Assembly (NCBI GenBank): GCA_008360975.2
Contig: CM039189.1
Location: 13,272,056-13,336,055 of the forward strand
DNA from: Lichenostomus cassidix
Taxonomy: Eukaryota > Chordata > Aves > Passeriformes > Meliphagidae
Direction: 5' to 3'
DNA length: 64,000 bases
The number at the start of each line of letters is the position of its first letter. The stretch's first letter is position 1. Shown piece by piece: positions 49,301-61,000 of the stretch. A program made the translations under genes and the position numbers. Under the pieces are notes generated by a model. That model was not told the origin of the DNA. It did no database searches and saw only the letters and a program-made list of their open reading frames with translations.

Positions 49301-50804
49301 AAAACCATATGAAAATTAATTTTGCCACAGTAATGGATAGTGGGAAAAGACAGTAGTGACTATTTCAATGCATTTCTCTGAAATCACAGAGCTCCCTGAA
49401 GCCAAAGGAAGGACAGATGCAGGTACCTTTTCTTCTCCAATGTATCTGTCAGTAAATAAGCTGATTTATGGCATATCTGCTTTCCAGAAACAGATATCAA
49501 ACACAAGAGCCACAGACAAGATGAAGGCAGCATACACATAGAGCAAGGTAACCCTGAGCTCATCATGCTTTTCGATCCCCAACGACTGCATTACCTGAAC
49601 ATATGTGATAATAGGTTATGAACAGAATAGAACATCATTGTAAAGCTATAGTGACACATTCACCTGATAAAACAGAGATGAATAAGTGTCACTAGCCATC
49701 AGACAGATGAAAAACATTGACACCAGCAGATGAACTGACAAGAAATATCTGAATTTTGGGAACTTAGGCTGCAAAATGATACTATATCCTGAAGACATCT
49801 GTTAAGAAAAAGCCACATTAGAAAGCTAAAACAGTGACCACTGGGCAGAATCTGGACAACTTCAAATACCTAATTACTAATGAGGTGCACAAAATCTGAG
49901 AAATTGCTGTTAAGAGTAAAATGTAGATACAATTAATTCTAATCACCTTGAAGTGTGTTAGAGACATCAGACTGAAGAATTTAAAAGTAATTCAAACTTT
50001 AAAATGTGTACTCAGATATGAATGTTCAAATAATGTAAAGTTCTTCCATTTAGAAACTAAGATAAAAGAGAACCCACTTGCACAGAGGGTACTTGAGAGT
50101 GACTTACAGATCACACATATTCACAGTGAGCTACTCTCATGAATGTGTTTGCAGAGCACACACTAGAAGAGAGTTTATAGAAACTAAGATTTTAGATCTA
50201 AATTTAAAAATATGTTTATTGTTATTCAAAGCTAAGTTATTCATTACTCAGCCAACATACTAGTGCAGACAATATTCTCTCACTTCCTCTGGGTTTTCTT
50301 TAATCTTATCTGGATTTCTTTCTGTGTATTTCTGAGCAATCAAAAGTTATAAGCTTGATATCTCTTGAGTTAAAAACATCCCTAGTGTTCCTGCTGTTTC
50401 TTTTGTATATATTCTTTCTTTTAGTAAGTCTCTAAACCAAGGATTAAAGAAAAAATCAAATAAGGTTATTACAATCAGAAAGAATCAGCAATTTGATTTC
50501 TTTCAATGTATTAAGCAAACATACCTCTGAAGACACCAATTGATCCAAGCTGGTGTTAATAAGGATAGCCAAAACTTAATGTTCAGAATTCCTTCAGTAG
50601 ATGTGCAAATTCAGGACTAAGGTAATGAAACGAAAGTCAAAAGCATTTACCTCATCTTTCAATAAGGAAAAGTGTTCAAAAACTTAATTTAAATTATATA
50701 CACCAAAGGAAACCTAAATATATTCACAAGACATTCATAAATAGAACTGCTGAGGAATTGTCTGACTAAACTGAAAATGAAAATCCATCAAAAATTCAAC
50801 AAAC

Positions 50805-51190
50805 TTTCATCAGTGCACTGGCAGAGTACCCACCAGGGCCTGGCTGGTTCCTGGCTGGGACCCAGGCTTCTGCAGCTCTGGCCAGCTGTGAGGTTTTCTA
50901 AGAATCAGGGTATTGAAAGCCCTCAGAGCCCTACAGGAAAGTGCCAAAACCCTGAATTGAAGCTAAGCTGAAGCATTAGAGGTTTCAGACTGAACATTGT
51001 GGAGTCAGGAGCCTGGAGAGTGGGATATGTCAGCCCCAACACCAACAGAGCTCTACCTGCACGTGAAGTGATGCAGAGTGAGGCCCCAAGAGCCTCAGCT
51101 GAATTCACTGCTGTCAGAGCTTTCAGATTTCAGGTGCCAATCCTGGAAGCCTTGGCTTTCCAGCTGTGCTGGTAACCCAGCCTGCACAGA
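50805..51190. other. GC-elevated, CpG-poor block (possible decayed insertion)
   Basis: Composition rises sharply in G and C (CCAGGGCCTGGCTGGTTCCT and similar) for about 385 bases, with only one CpG noticed (GCACGTG near 51062), then returns to AT-rich. No long frame exists. The many TG/CA steps fit deaminated CpGs in a once-methylated insertion such as an old LTR or SINE-like element. No family is recognised and no terminal repeats or target-site duplication are visible. Confidence 0.35.
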
Positions 51191-53274
51191 CACATGACTT
51201 CATTGAGAAATTTCTTTACAACAGGCATGCCATTTTTTGAGTTATGTTAAAAAACTTAAGTCATGTCTTTGAATAGATCGTGACTCCATAGCATGGTCTA
51301 AGGGTGTTTTTATTAGATTTAAACTACCCAGCTCAGGAACTGCTAAGCAATATAGCCATTGGTGCCACTAGCTGACCATGCAGATAACTACCATCTTCCC
51401 AGATGCAATTTATTTTGCTGCATAACCATGAAGTGGTTAACTGCTCTAACACTGATTTGACCAGCTCACTACTTCTTCTGGGCTGGATTTCTCTTGCTAA
51501 TTACCACAGTGTAGCTAAACCAAGAATACATCACACTTAGCAGTAAAGGCAAAACCTTGATGTATAAAGGTGAGGCGATTTTTTTTTCTTGACAGAATAA
51601 AAATACAGATGGAAAAAGCATGGAATTTTCAAACAGGTGTGAGGGGAAATGAATGGTAGCTGCACTTATTTAATGCAGAGAAAATATATATGACGTGTCA
51701 ACACATGGCAAAGTGTGAAGAATGTATGCCTGCATGTATAAAAAATATATGTATTCACAGTACTATGCAATTTGCAGTTAAAGGAGTGGCTATTGTAGTA
51801 TCTGTTAAATCCATAAGAAAATCCCCAGTTGGTGTAAGGTTTGGTTAAATTTTAACTACAAATTAGTCTGTAAAGATACTCCTTCCAATCCTACCAACTT
51901 ATGTATTGTAAGGAAGGAATCATAGCCTTATGATTATGTTCTGTGGGACCACTGCTAATGCTCTAAGTATTTCTGGTTTCCCAGTAGACTGATTTACAGG
52001 TCTTAGGACTTGAAATCAGTCTTTATCAATGAGACAAAAAACAGACATGGAGAAATTCCCTAAAAATTCCATAAATTAGTCTACAGAAAAAGAATGGCAT
52101 TGCATAATATCAAACAGAATTTCCTACTTAGCCCATGCAATTTCTGTACATTTTATAAAAATCATACATTCAAATCACTACAGCAATATAAAACTTGACA
52201 TCTTTTTCAGATTAGAAAGTTGGGAGCACTATATTAGTGTCTGGGATTTAAGATTATTTTATTATTTTAGGCAAGTAAGGTCTGGGGGTTGGTTCTGTTT
52301 GATTGAGTTATTTTGTTTGATCTTCCACTTTATTATTTCCTAGGACCCTAAAAGAGTGACTGCTTGACAGAGACACTTGGTTCTGGGCACTTGCTTTCCC
52401 TCATTATCTCTGAAGAGAAAAAAATACCTCTTTTGTTCCCCTTATCGCTTCACTACCTTATCCAAATATTCATTTCTCTTTTAAGAAGGAAAAGACAACT
52501 GAAATCATGCAGAAACTATGCTTTATATATTAAGAAAAACATTATCATTCAGGCAAAGTGCTAAGTACTCAGATAATAAAACAGAATAATTCTATTTCTA
52601 GGGTTTTCCATTTCATGTTTTTTCATTTTCAGCTTAACTTGAGCAATTTAAGACAGACTTTTTTGACATAAAAGAAACATTTTCTGCACAAAACTTTCAG
52701 ATTATATTACAAATAATTTATCTGCATTGACTCGTGATGTTTTTATACAATATCATTAGCAAAAAATAAAATAAATGCTGACATTTCAGATGGTGTGAAC
52801 CAACAGAGCTCTTCTGACTCCCATGGAGTTCTGCCAATTTCCACATTGGCTGACAGTTTGGACCTTAAACTTATGTCATAAAATTAGAAAGAAATCAATT
52901 TCAAATTCTCTCTCCCTAAATAATGGAATCCCAAAGAAAGAAAAATCCTTCTATCCAAACAATTTTAAAACAATGTGATAAATTATATCTGTTTGCCAGT
53001 AACTGCATCTGAGATACATTACTGGCAAGGTATTGAAGTCAGAGGTGAAAAATTTGTATTGCAATAAATGCAATAAGGCTTTTTGGTTTGAGAAATATTT
53101 TTTTTTAACTTGATTATTTGATTAATTTTTCCTTTCTTCTTGTCCATAATGAAGTGAAAATTCTACATTCCCATGAAACACACACAATTGTTTTCTTTTC
53201 TCATCCCTGTCCATATGGTATGACAAGTTTGGATCCAAAACATTTTCTCATGAGTGTGGGTAAATGCTTGATCA
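51191..53274. other. Non-coding stretch, nothing recognised
   Basis: AT-rich sequence without recognisable repeats or domain-bearing frames. The part at about 51330-51540 is more complex in composition and might be constrained, but no specific motif set stands out. Confidence 0.6.
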
Positions 53275-53586
53275 TTACTTTGAGCATATGGTAGCGGTTT
53301 TTATTGTTCTTCTATTTATAAATACTTTTTTAGCCTTTATTAAATGATATAGAACATTTATCCAGCCTTGCTCACATATAGAGCAATCTGCCATTCTGTG
53401 TGCTCTGCTTTGCCAAATTGCGCAGGTATAACAGTCATCAGAGTCACCCACAGGAACTGTATTTGGAAATTGTTCAAAATAAAGTGTATTATACAATCTT
53501 AATTCCTTATTGCATTTTAAAACAGGTAATGTAATAATTTTGATTTCCGGTTCTAAAATATTTCGATACTCCAATATTTCAAGCAA
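53275..53586 (-). CDS. Hypothetical partial reading frame with paired CxxC motifs
   Basis: On the - strand the frame runs about 108 codons from just after a TGA near 53601 to a TAA at 53275-53277. There is no ATG near its start; the only internal ATG is about two-thirds of the way in. The translation has a hydrophilic first half (LEYRNILEPEIK), then DDCYTC and ADCSIC, two CxxC pairs 12 residues apart as in small zinc-binding modules, and a basic end (FINRRTIKTATICSK). It keeps about five CpGs although AT-rich, and the sequence upstream is visibly GC-richer, as if a boundary lies near 53600. An AG (ACAAATACAG) precedes the open part, but its pyrimidine tract is poor. I do not recognise the family. 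It may be an exon fragment, the remnant of an inserted mobile or viral gene, or chance; frames of this length also occur by chance in the window. Confidence 0.2.
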   Translation of the reverse strand: MLEILEYRNILEPEIKIITLPVLKCNKELRLYNTLYFEQFPNTVPVGDSDDCYTCAIWQSRAHRMADCSICEQGWINVLYHLIKAKKVFINRRTIKTATICSK

Positions 53587-54129
53587 ACGCTGTATTTGTC
53601 TTCAATGCATGATATGCACAAGAATTCTCCACCAGCTCTGCTCTGTGTCACTTGTCCTCTCCTGAGCTCATCACCTTTCACAGGAAAGAACCTTGCCCTA
53701 GAATAATGAACCTTCTGTGGTAAAGATCCAAGTGGCCAAAGGGTTCCGAAGCAACAAGTTGCATCCTACAGTACACTGAAAAAATAACAAAGGAGAAAAC
53801 CTCTTTGGTCACCTACCCATAGATGAGCAAGTCCAAGTTGTGTTTTATTTAAACAGTGTCAAGGGTTCTCTAGTCCAACTGATAGATAACTTCGGGGCTT
53901 TTGTGGAAAGGCTTTGAGATGATGCAGTGTAAACCCTCAAATCAAGTGACATTTGTTAAATGCAGACGACAGAAGCAGCATATCATAATCTGGAATTATG
54001 ACAATCAGAGTTACTGAACATTATTAATAATTAGGCACCTGCTTTAGCAGAAAAAGACTCCTTGGTTTCTCCTCCTTGGTACAGTCAATATAAAGACTCG
54101 AGTGGGCCCCTTGGAGTTTGTCCTTTGCT

Positions 54130-54420
54130 CTCAACTGGTGGTAAAAGGAACCTGGGGCACAGGTTAGCCAGCTGAATTAGATGGATCACATTGGGTTGCG
54201 TGAATTTTCCCTTTACATACAAAAATTTATAGATTTTAATTTAAAGAGCAGCTGCCTATTTTTTTTTTAAGAAATCAGGCAGAAGGCGAGAGAAATGGTT
54301 AATGGCAACGGTTTGGGAAAAGCGATTTTGATGCCTCAGGCAAAATTGTCAGCTCATCTAAACCAACATAGCACTTACTCTTTCAGAGAGATCTGCACAC
54401 TTGTGAAAGCCCAGAATCTG
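54130..54420. promoter_or_regulatory. Possible constrained non-coding block
   Basis: Four CpGs (TTGCGTG, AGGCGAG, AACGGT, AGCGAT) sit in about 130 bases of non-repetitive sequence, with AGCAGCTGCC (E-box) and TTTTAATTTAAA nearby. No frame is present. The evidence is composition and CpG retention only. Confidence 0.18.
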
Positions 54421-55107
54421 GCTCTATACACAGCTAGGAAAAACTATGATTAACACTTGATCTGGGAAGATTGCTATCTGGAAGAAGAAGTGCCTGTAGA
54501 GAACACAGATCTACTTTAGGTAAATTCTAAATTGTTCATCTTTAAGATAAATGACTTCAGCATTTCTAGCACTGAGGACCAGGCAGTGTTTTTGAGGATG
54601 TCTTTCCATGTCATTTTTCTAGATATGTTCAAAGTGCACATTCATTCACAGGAATGGCTATTGCCTGACGGATTTCATCAGCTGCCATTCTGCATCTACA
54701 CCTAAGCAAACAGTACTACAAAAGAAAAATTTTCAAAGGCTCAAGCACACTCAAAGCAAATCAGAATCTGTGAACAAGCAAAATGGGAATTAGCAATGGG
54801 AATGTCTTTATTTTTGCAGACCTTGTGTAAGTACTTCACATTAAAATGCAAAGATACAAATTTTCTGGGCATGATGATGCAAGCAAACTTCATCAGAGAA
54901 GGAAAAAATCTCCATAAATAAAATCTGTTGGTCAAGTATAACCAGGGAACACAATGCACTTACTCCCCTCTCCCAACTCCTCATCTGCTCCCCACAACAA
55001 TGCAATGGCATCAAATAAACTAAGCAACCTAGAAGGTTATTTTCCACCCCTAATTTCCATCTTTTTTTCTTAAGTTAAATTCATGCCTTTGGGAAGTAGA
55101 TTTCCAT

Positions 55108-55144
55108 ACTAAGGAACCTAAGGAACTAAGGTACCTAAGGAACA
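55108..55144. repeat. Imperfect CTAAGGAAC tandem repeat
   Basis: Four diverged copies of a 9-10 bp unit (CTAAGGAAC, CTAAGGAA, CTAAGGTAC, CTAAGGAAC). This is a simple local repeat. Confidence 0.85.
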
Positions 55145-55246
55145 ACAATTTCAGGAGGCATATTACAGATAAGCAACAAAGATGTTGGCAACCATCTCCA
55201 ATCAGAATTGGAAGAAAACGAGTTAGCTCTTTGAAATAATATTTCT

Positions 55247-55265
55247 AAAAAAAAAAAAAAAAAAA
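55247..55265. repeat. A19 run
   Basis: The longest mononucleotide run noticed in the window. It could be a retroposed tail, but the upstream sequence is not a recognisable retrocopy. Confidence 0.85.
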
Positions 55266-55487
55266 CAAAGCCAGTTAATTTTTCCAGAGGCCCACAGTAA
55301 TTTCAGGGTAGCTGCCATCAAGAGGAGTTAGGCTGTCAGAAAGTAAATGCACCTTCTGGCTGTGAAGATTGCTGGTCCCTAAGGAAGCTATGACTGCAGA
55401 ATTATTTGTATTTGAGAAAAAAAACCCTTTATTATTATCTTTCATTAAAACAGCAATGTATCATTGTAACATAACTGTGCAAGTCCT

Positions 55488-55501
55488 TAGTAGTAGTAGT
55501 A
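55488..55501. repeat. (TAG)n microsatellite
   Basis: Between four and five TAG units. Confidence 0.85.
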
Positions 55502-57984
55502 ATTCATATTACTGAATCTCAGAAGCAAAAACCTCCAGTATCAAGACAAGTTTTACAGGGTGAATTTCTCAAGAGCTTAGTTCACTGGTTTGATATCTGC
55601 GAGCCAGAGCTATTTAGGTTTACACTCAATGTCTGACATGTCGAAGATTTTATTGCATTCAGAAACTGGCAGAGTACATACTGAGAAAAATGTGCAAGAG
55701 GCAAGTGGAGAGTGTGTTGGCAGATTCTTAGTTCATTTAAGGTTACAAGAACAGCACTTAGACATCTCAGTCAAGTATGCAGAATTCTTAACTTTCAATG
55801 CAGGCAAGTGTTAGGAATGACCAAATATAAAAGGCTTGAGGAAGTAACTTTTTGTTCTTTCTAAGTATGGGCTTTTTTCTCATCCTGTTGTGCTTTAAAT
55901 CTCCATTTCTTGCTAAAGTCCACTGCAGTCCTATACATAAATTTTAAATATATAAATAATCTTACTATTAGGTAATTATGTTAACCACATTAGAGCTGGC
56001 ACAGGAAAGTAAGGTAAATTGTTGTAAATCATTTTCTTAAATTATAAACAATTGCTATTATTGCTAAAGTACTACCTAAACCTTTTGATTGTTGCAGAGT
56101 TGTGCAGTATTTTGACAAGGACAAGTTTCCCCTTAGGTTTTGTGAGAATTTTTTTCTTGTAAGCAGGCCAAAATATACCACACAAATATTGCCCCTCTTT
56201 GGTACAGAAATCCGGCAACACATAGCTCACATCTTGGACAAATCCTGGAGACGCAGAGGAGCATGAAAATGAAAAGTAATGAGGGTGGGGAGGAAGGAAA
56301 CATTCCAAACTTTTCAAGCTTCAAGAAATGTTAAGTTTGGGTCCAGTTCAAGTTTTCGGTGAAGATTTAACTCAGTTTTTATTTTCTTCAAAATGCCTGA
56401 GCACCCTCAGGGAGTATTCACTTCTTAGAGAGCTCTTGGAAAACTGTATTTTTTCAATGACAAAAGGATCAGCAAATGAACCCTGATGCCAAAAGCTGGA
56501 AGCTAAACCAGTTACTGTGGCAAGTCCCATTCTCGTGTTTGTTCCTCAAAAAGGCTTTTTTTCTTTACAAGGATTTTAAGAGATTATGCAGAACTTGTAT
56601 ATTTAGTGATTCCTCATATTTCCAAATGAAAGTGACACTTTTCTATTATGCTATATGCAATGAAGCAAAAATTACTTCTCTATGCTTTAGTTTCAAAGAC
56701 TCTTACACACTGAAGTTGTTCCTTTAAAACATATTTTCTAAAGACATTTACAGCTAGAAATGTGCTGCTGATCCAAAACATCAAGAAAGGGAACAGAGGA
56801 AGAGGGAGGATCTCTGAATAATTTAAAGCAGCCTCCTCATTCAAAAGTCATTCTCTTTTTAATCTCTCACACTTTGTAGCCAGAGACTTTATGCTGGATT
56901 CTGGCAGAAAGTCAGGAAACAATATATCTGCAGCTTTAGAACAGGATGAAAAGAAACAACAAAAGAACAGGAGACCCACTACAAGCTGTACTTCTACACA
57001 AAGTTTGTCTTCCAGATATTTGTCTGCATCCACAGGTAGAATCCACTGCTTGAGGGCAGAATTTCTCTCCACCACATGCCCTCTGTCTACACAGGGCATG
57101 AGAATGCGTGTACATGCATGTGCATGAGGACACACAATCTACTGTGCTACAACAGATGTCTTTGATTAACTATTGATATTTGTATTATTTTTTATAATGA
57201 GTTCTACTGAAACAAAAAACTGAATGAAAATAAATTATCTGCATCATTAACAAAGACAAACAACAATTAGTAAGCAATTGAGCCAGGCCAAAACTCAAAA
57301 TTTATGAAAACAGGCTTTACTATAACAAATTCTAATACTTCCTCTTTTTTCCATAATCACTTTTCAAAAGTCCAGAAAGGCCCGTTTTAGAGGATCTCTT
57401 AATGAATCCAATTAGGAAGACCATTTGTCTTGAAGAAATACTTCACTAAGATCCCTGGAAGAATCAGACAATATGGAGAAGAAAAACTTCCCAGACATTG
57501 TCAGTTTGGAAGACGAATACAGAAAACTCATCCAGTATTAGAAGTACATTAAATTATTATTTCCACTCTTAGGTCCAAAAGTATTCTCAAATCTTGGCAT
57601 ACAATTTACCATTTACAAAGGATGTTTTTGTGTTCCCCTGCTTCCCCCTCCATTTTCCTCTTCTTCCACAATATTTTTCAATGAAATTCATATGAACAAA
57701 AGCAATATCACAACCACAAATTATTTTCTTTTGCTTTGAATTAGCACTTAGAACAGAGCAACATCTCATCAACATTAAGCTTCTCAGAGACCACCAACAA
57801 ACATTCACAAATCACAGTGCAACAGTCACTAACACCTTCAATAATTGTTAAGGAATTCTGCTCCAGTACAGAAGTGATCAGAGAATTATTTCCCAAGGAA
57901 CCTGAGACTTTATTCTCAAAACTGATGCAGAAATTTTCTAAGAAAAGAGACCACTTGTGTGGCCTCGACTCTATCTTCCATTAC

Positions 57985-58040
57985 AGCTTTCAAATAACTT
58001 TGCTAAATAACTAGCTTTCAAATAACTCAGCTAATTATGA
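57985..58040. repeat. 28-bp tandem duplication
   Basis: AGCTTTCAAATAACT starts both 57985-58012 and 58013-58040. The second halves (TTGCTAAATAACT and CAGCTAATTATGA) have diverged. This is an older local duplication. Confidence 0.85.
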
Positions 58041-61000
58041 AGTTCTAAGCACAAAAGTGACTTCTCACTGTCATTGTTCATGACTACAACTAAAGGCACC
58101 TCAACAGGCAGCCATAATCAATGTGAATGAAAAATGGAGGACTGGATTTCAGATTTTTTTGAGACTACATAACCCTAGCTTACTTTACTTTTTCAGTGGC
58201 CATGCAGTGACAAATAGCATGCACTATGAGCAGTTAAACTAGTCTCCTAATTCTTCCATCTGGCTTACTGTGCAAAAACTTCTTGAAATCCTTTAAAGAA
58301 AACTAGCAAACCTTTGACATTGAATTAGTAGAGCTAAAACAAGCAAGTCAACTGGTATGTGAAGTGTAAGCAATTACACACATGCCATTTCCATAATTGG
58401 GGAATAGTTTTAATCTTGGAAAACATTTTCTTTCATGGTAAATTCAATAAAAGTTTATTTAACAACACAGAAAATTCAGGGACAGCAGAATGTGGGCTGC
58501 ACATCATGAATGACTATCAAGCATGACAAAACACTGCAAAAAACCATTAACAAGGATGTCATATGGTAGCCAGTAATGATCAAAGAGGGAGAGATAGAAC
58601 TCTAAATTTAAGTTGAAATTTTTAAATAACAAGTTACCTCCAAAGCTGCATGAGACAGGGAGATACCCCAATTCAAAGGGTAATTTTGCCAGCGTGATGT
58701 TCATTCATTGTTCTTGGATGTGATCATCCCTTTTGCACAAAACTCTGCTGTGCGGAGAGCAGTTGAGGACTGTATTTTTGTTTTTCTCTGAAAAGCAATA
58801 AGAAACAATATAAAACCACAAGTTGAAAGAATCTGGGTTTGCAGGAGATTTTTGTGGGTACCTGAAATCTGAAACTGAACAAAAGACTAGAAACACTTCC
58901 AAGAGCTTTTGCATGGTACATGTTCTTGCTGAAGTCGTTCCAAACACTAGAGTGGTGCTCAGTCAGGCCCACAGTTAGGAAATAAAACTAAAGCAGTTGT
59001 TAAAGACTTACACAAAGAGTTAGTCCAGTCAGACATTCTCTACTACACAAGTTCTTAGGCTCTACAATCAATAATACAATAAAAAAATAATAGCTCCTTC
59101 ACTTTTAGCCATGCTCCTTAGCCAGACAACTCTATGTCCCATTCATCTCAAAGCACATAATTGGCTTTTCAGACCCCATCTGTTTTGTCAAAATCTAGCT
59201 AAAGATTTTTATAAATAGAATGAGAAGTTGTTAACTGTAAATACATCCAGTGAATTTCAAAAGATCTGTTTATCAAAAATTCAGAAATATTATTTATCGA
59301 TTTTCTACTTCCCTTTAAATTATCATGGTCTTATATTAAAAAATAAAATCAAGCTACACTCCTGTAACAGTAGAAAGACTGTCTTTTTAAGCAAATTAAT
59401 ATTATCTTGCAGTAGTTGATTCTCCTCCTCATAATCAACTTCATCAAATAACAATATTTGCCACAAATTCAAGAGTTTACAAACTCCAAATTCTTAAAAC
59501 TAAAACCCTCAAGCTATTGGAAGTATGCAGGATGGAAGGGAACTTTATTTTATGCTGGAAACTCTCAAGTACTAAAGTCGTCAGTGTGTATTCACAAGAA
59601 ATTAATTTATTAATTTTATACATTGTTTGCAAATATTCATTTTGTTAAATCTCTAAGTGACTTTTCCAACCACTGGTAGAATTCCTGAAAATATTCAAGG
59701 AACTTCCACTGGAAATACTACTAGACTTTTCAATGTTGATTTGCTGAAACTACAAAACTAAGTATTTTCTCTATAATACTATTTCTCCCCACATACCACT
59801 CTTGTGTATAGATGATATATGATCAGTATTTATTATTAATATTGTAATAAAGATCTATTTGTAAGATGTAATAACACGCTCTTTGGGAATCTATGACTTC
59901 CAGAAATACAAAATGAACCACAACAAATAGAAGTGACACGCAAATAAAAAGTCATCTCATCTTGAGAAACAGATCCATACACAACTGACCAAGTAATACA
60001 GATGCAAAGGAAATCTTTAGTTTTGTGCCCTCCTCTGGAAACACTACCCATCTACCCTTGTCAGACAGAAAAAGGTCAGAACATCCTGTGAAATCCCTCT
60101 TCATGGTCTCTATGGAGCAACCCTCTTCCTTCCAAAGACAGGTTACTATTTCTAAACATTCTCACTCTACATTATAGGACAACTGGTGAAATTTAACTAA
60201 ATTTAATCTTCATGTGTCTTTGGGACTGGAATCCATCAGCAAGATGTCAACTCTGCCCTTCAGTTAATGCATCAGCTGGTCGCTATCAGGAAGGCTCTAC
60301 AAATTACTTAGAAAGGAAGTAAGAATAGTGAATTAATTCAATTTTGAAGTGGTGAAAATAGCTGTGTGTGAGCAAGACAAAGGAGTATGTGATCCAGGAT
60401 CTGAAAGTCACAGAGTAAACATCCAGGAGGATTATCTGTTTTCTATTACACCACGTTGAGTTGTATTATTATAAAAGGCATTTCAATTTTGTCCAGTAAC
60501 TTTTATATTGAGCAGAATAATTTATGTTTTGCTCAACAACATTTTCCCAAGAAAGCATCTGATCATGATTTGAACACATGCAGCACACAGAGATACCACT
60601 TCACTTAGTAAGTTGTTTCATGGTACAGTAAGTGCCATTTAACATTTGTCTCATTTCAGCTGCCACTCCATCATTCTAACTACACCTTTACAATGTTCTA
60701 CTTTTTTCTGTACAGTGACTGCCTTCTAAATTTCTTTTTTTAAAAGATTATACACATTAGGCTTTCTACAGCTCTTGTCATAGCCATTTTTTTTCACTAC
60801 TGGTATTATCTTGGTAGTTCTGTATCATCTTTTACCTTTATGCATTTTTAAGTAAGTGATTTCAAAACAGTATAGAGTAGTCAGCTGATGTCATTTTACA
60901 GAGATTTTAAAAACTTCTCTATTTCCAGTTTGTATTTTTATGTATGACACGAGCCTCCTTATCACAACTCTGATCTAGGGGCTCACAACCATGTGCTCAC

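Larger units (their letters stand above)
33641..50804. other. Long non-coding stretch
   Basis: No gene or transposon is recognised over this stretch. Frames up to 115 codons (34524-34871 -, 39667-39993 -, 43121-43453 -) are motif-free. Those at 39667 and 43121 cross simple or T/A-rich sequence, and 39667-39993 overlaps an opposite-strand frame. Visible small features are T14 at 34836-34849, a 20-bp tandem pair at 35512-35551, A-rich CAAAA repeats at about 37706-37753, a CTCF-like motif at 37460, a CCAAT-CRE pair at 40171, a 10-bp tandem pair at 40863-40882, AAAC repeats at 40961-40988 and A/C-rich sequence at 43332-43370. Isolated good splice-donor strings (38363, 42760, 46122) have no convincing exon context. 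Confidence 0.6.

Noticed and set aside
53862..53882. CTCTAGTCCAACTG as a third CR1 3' end
   Set aside because: Only about a dozen bases resemble CR1, and the neighbouring blocks and terminal repeats are missing.
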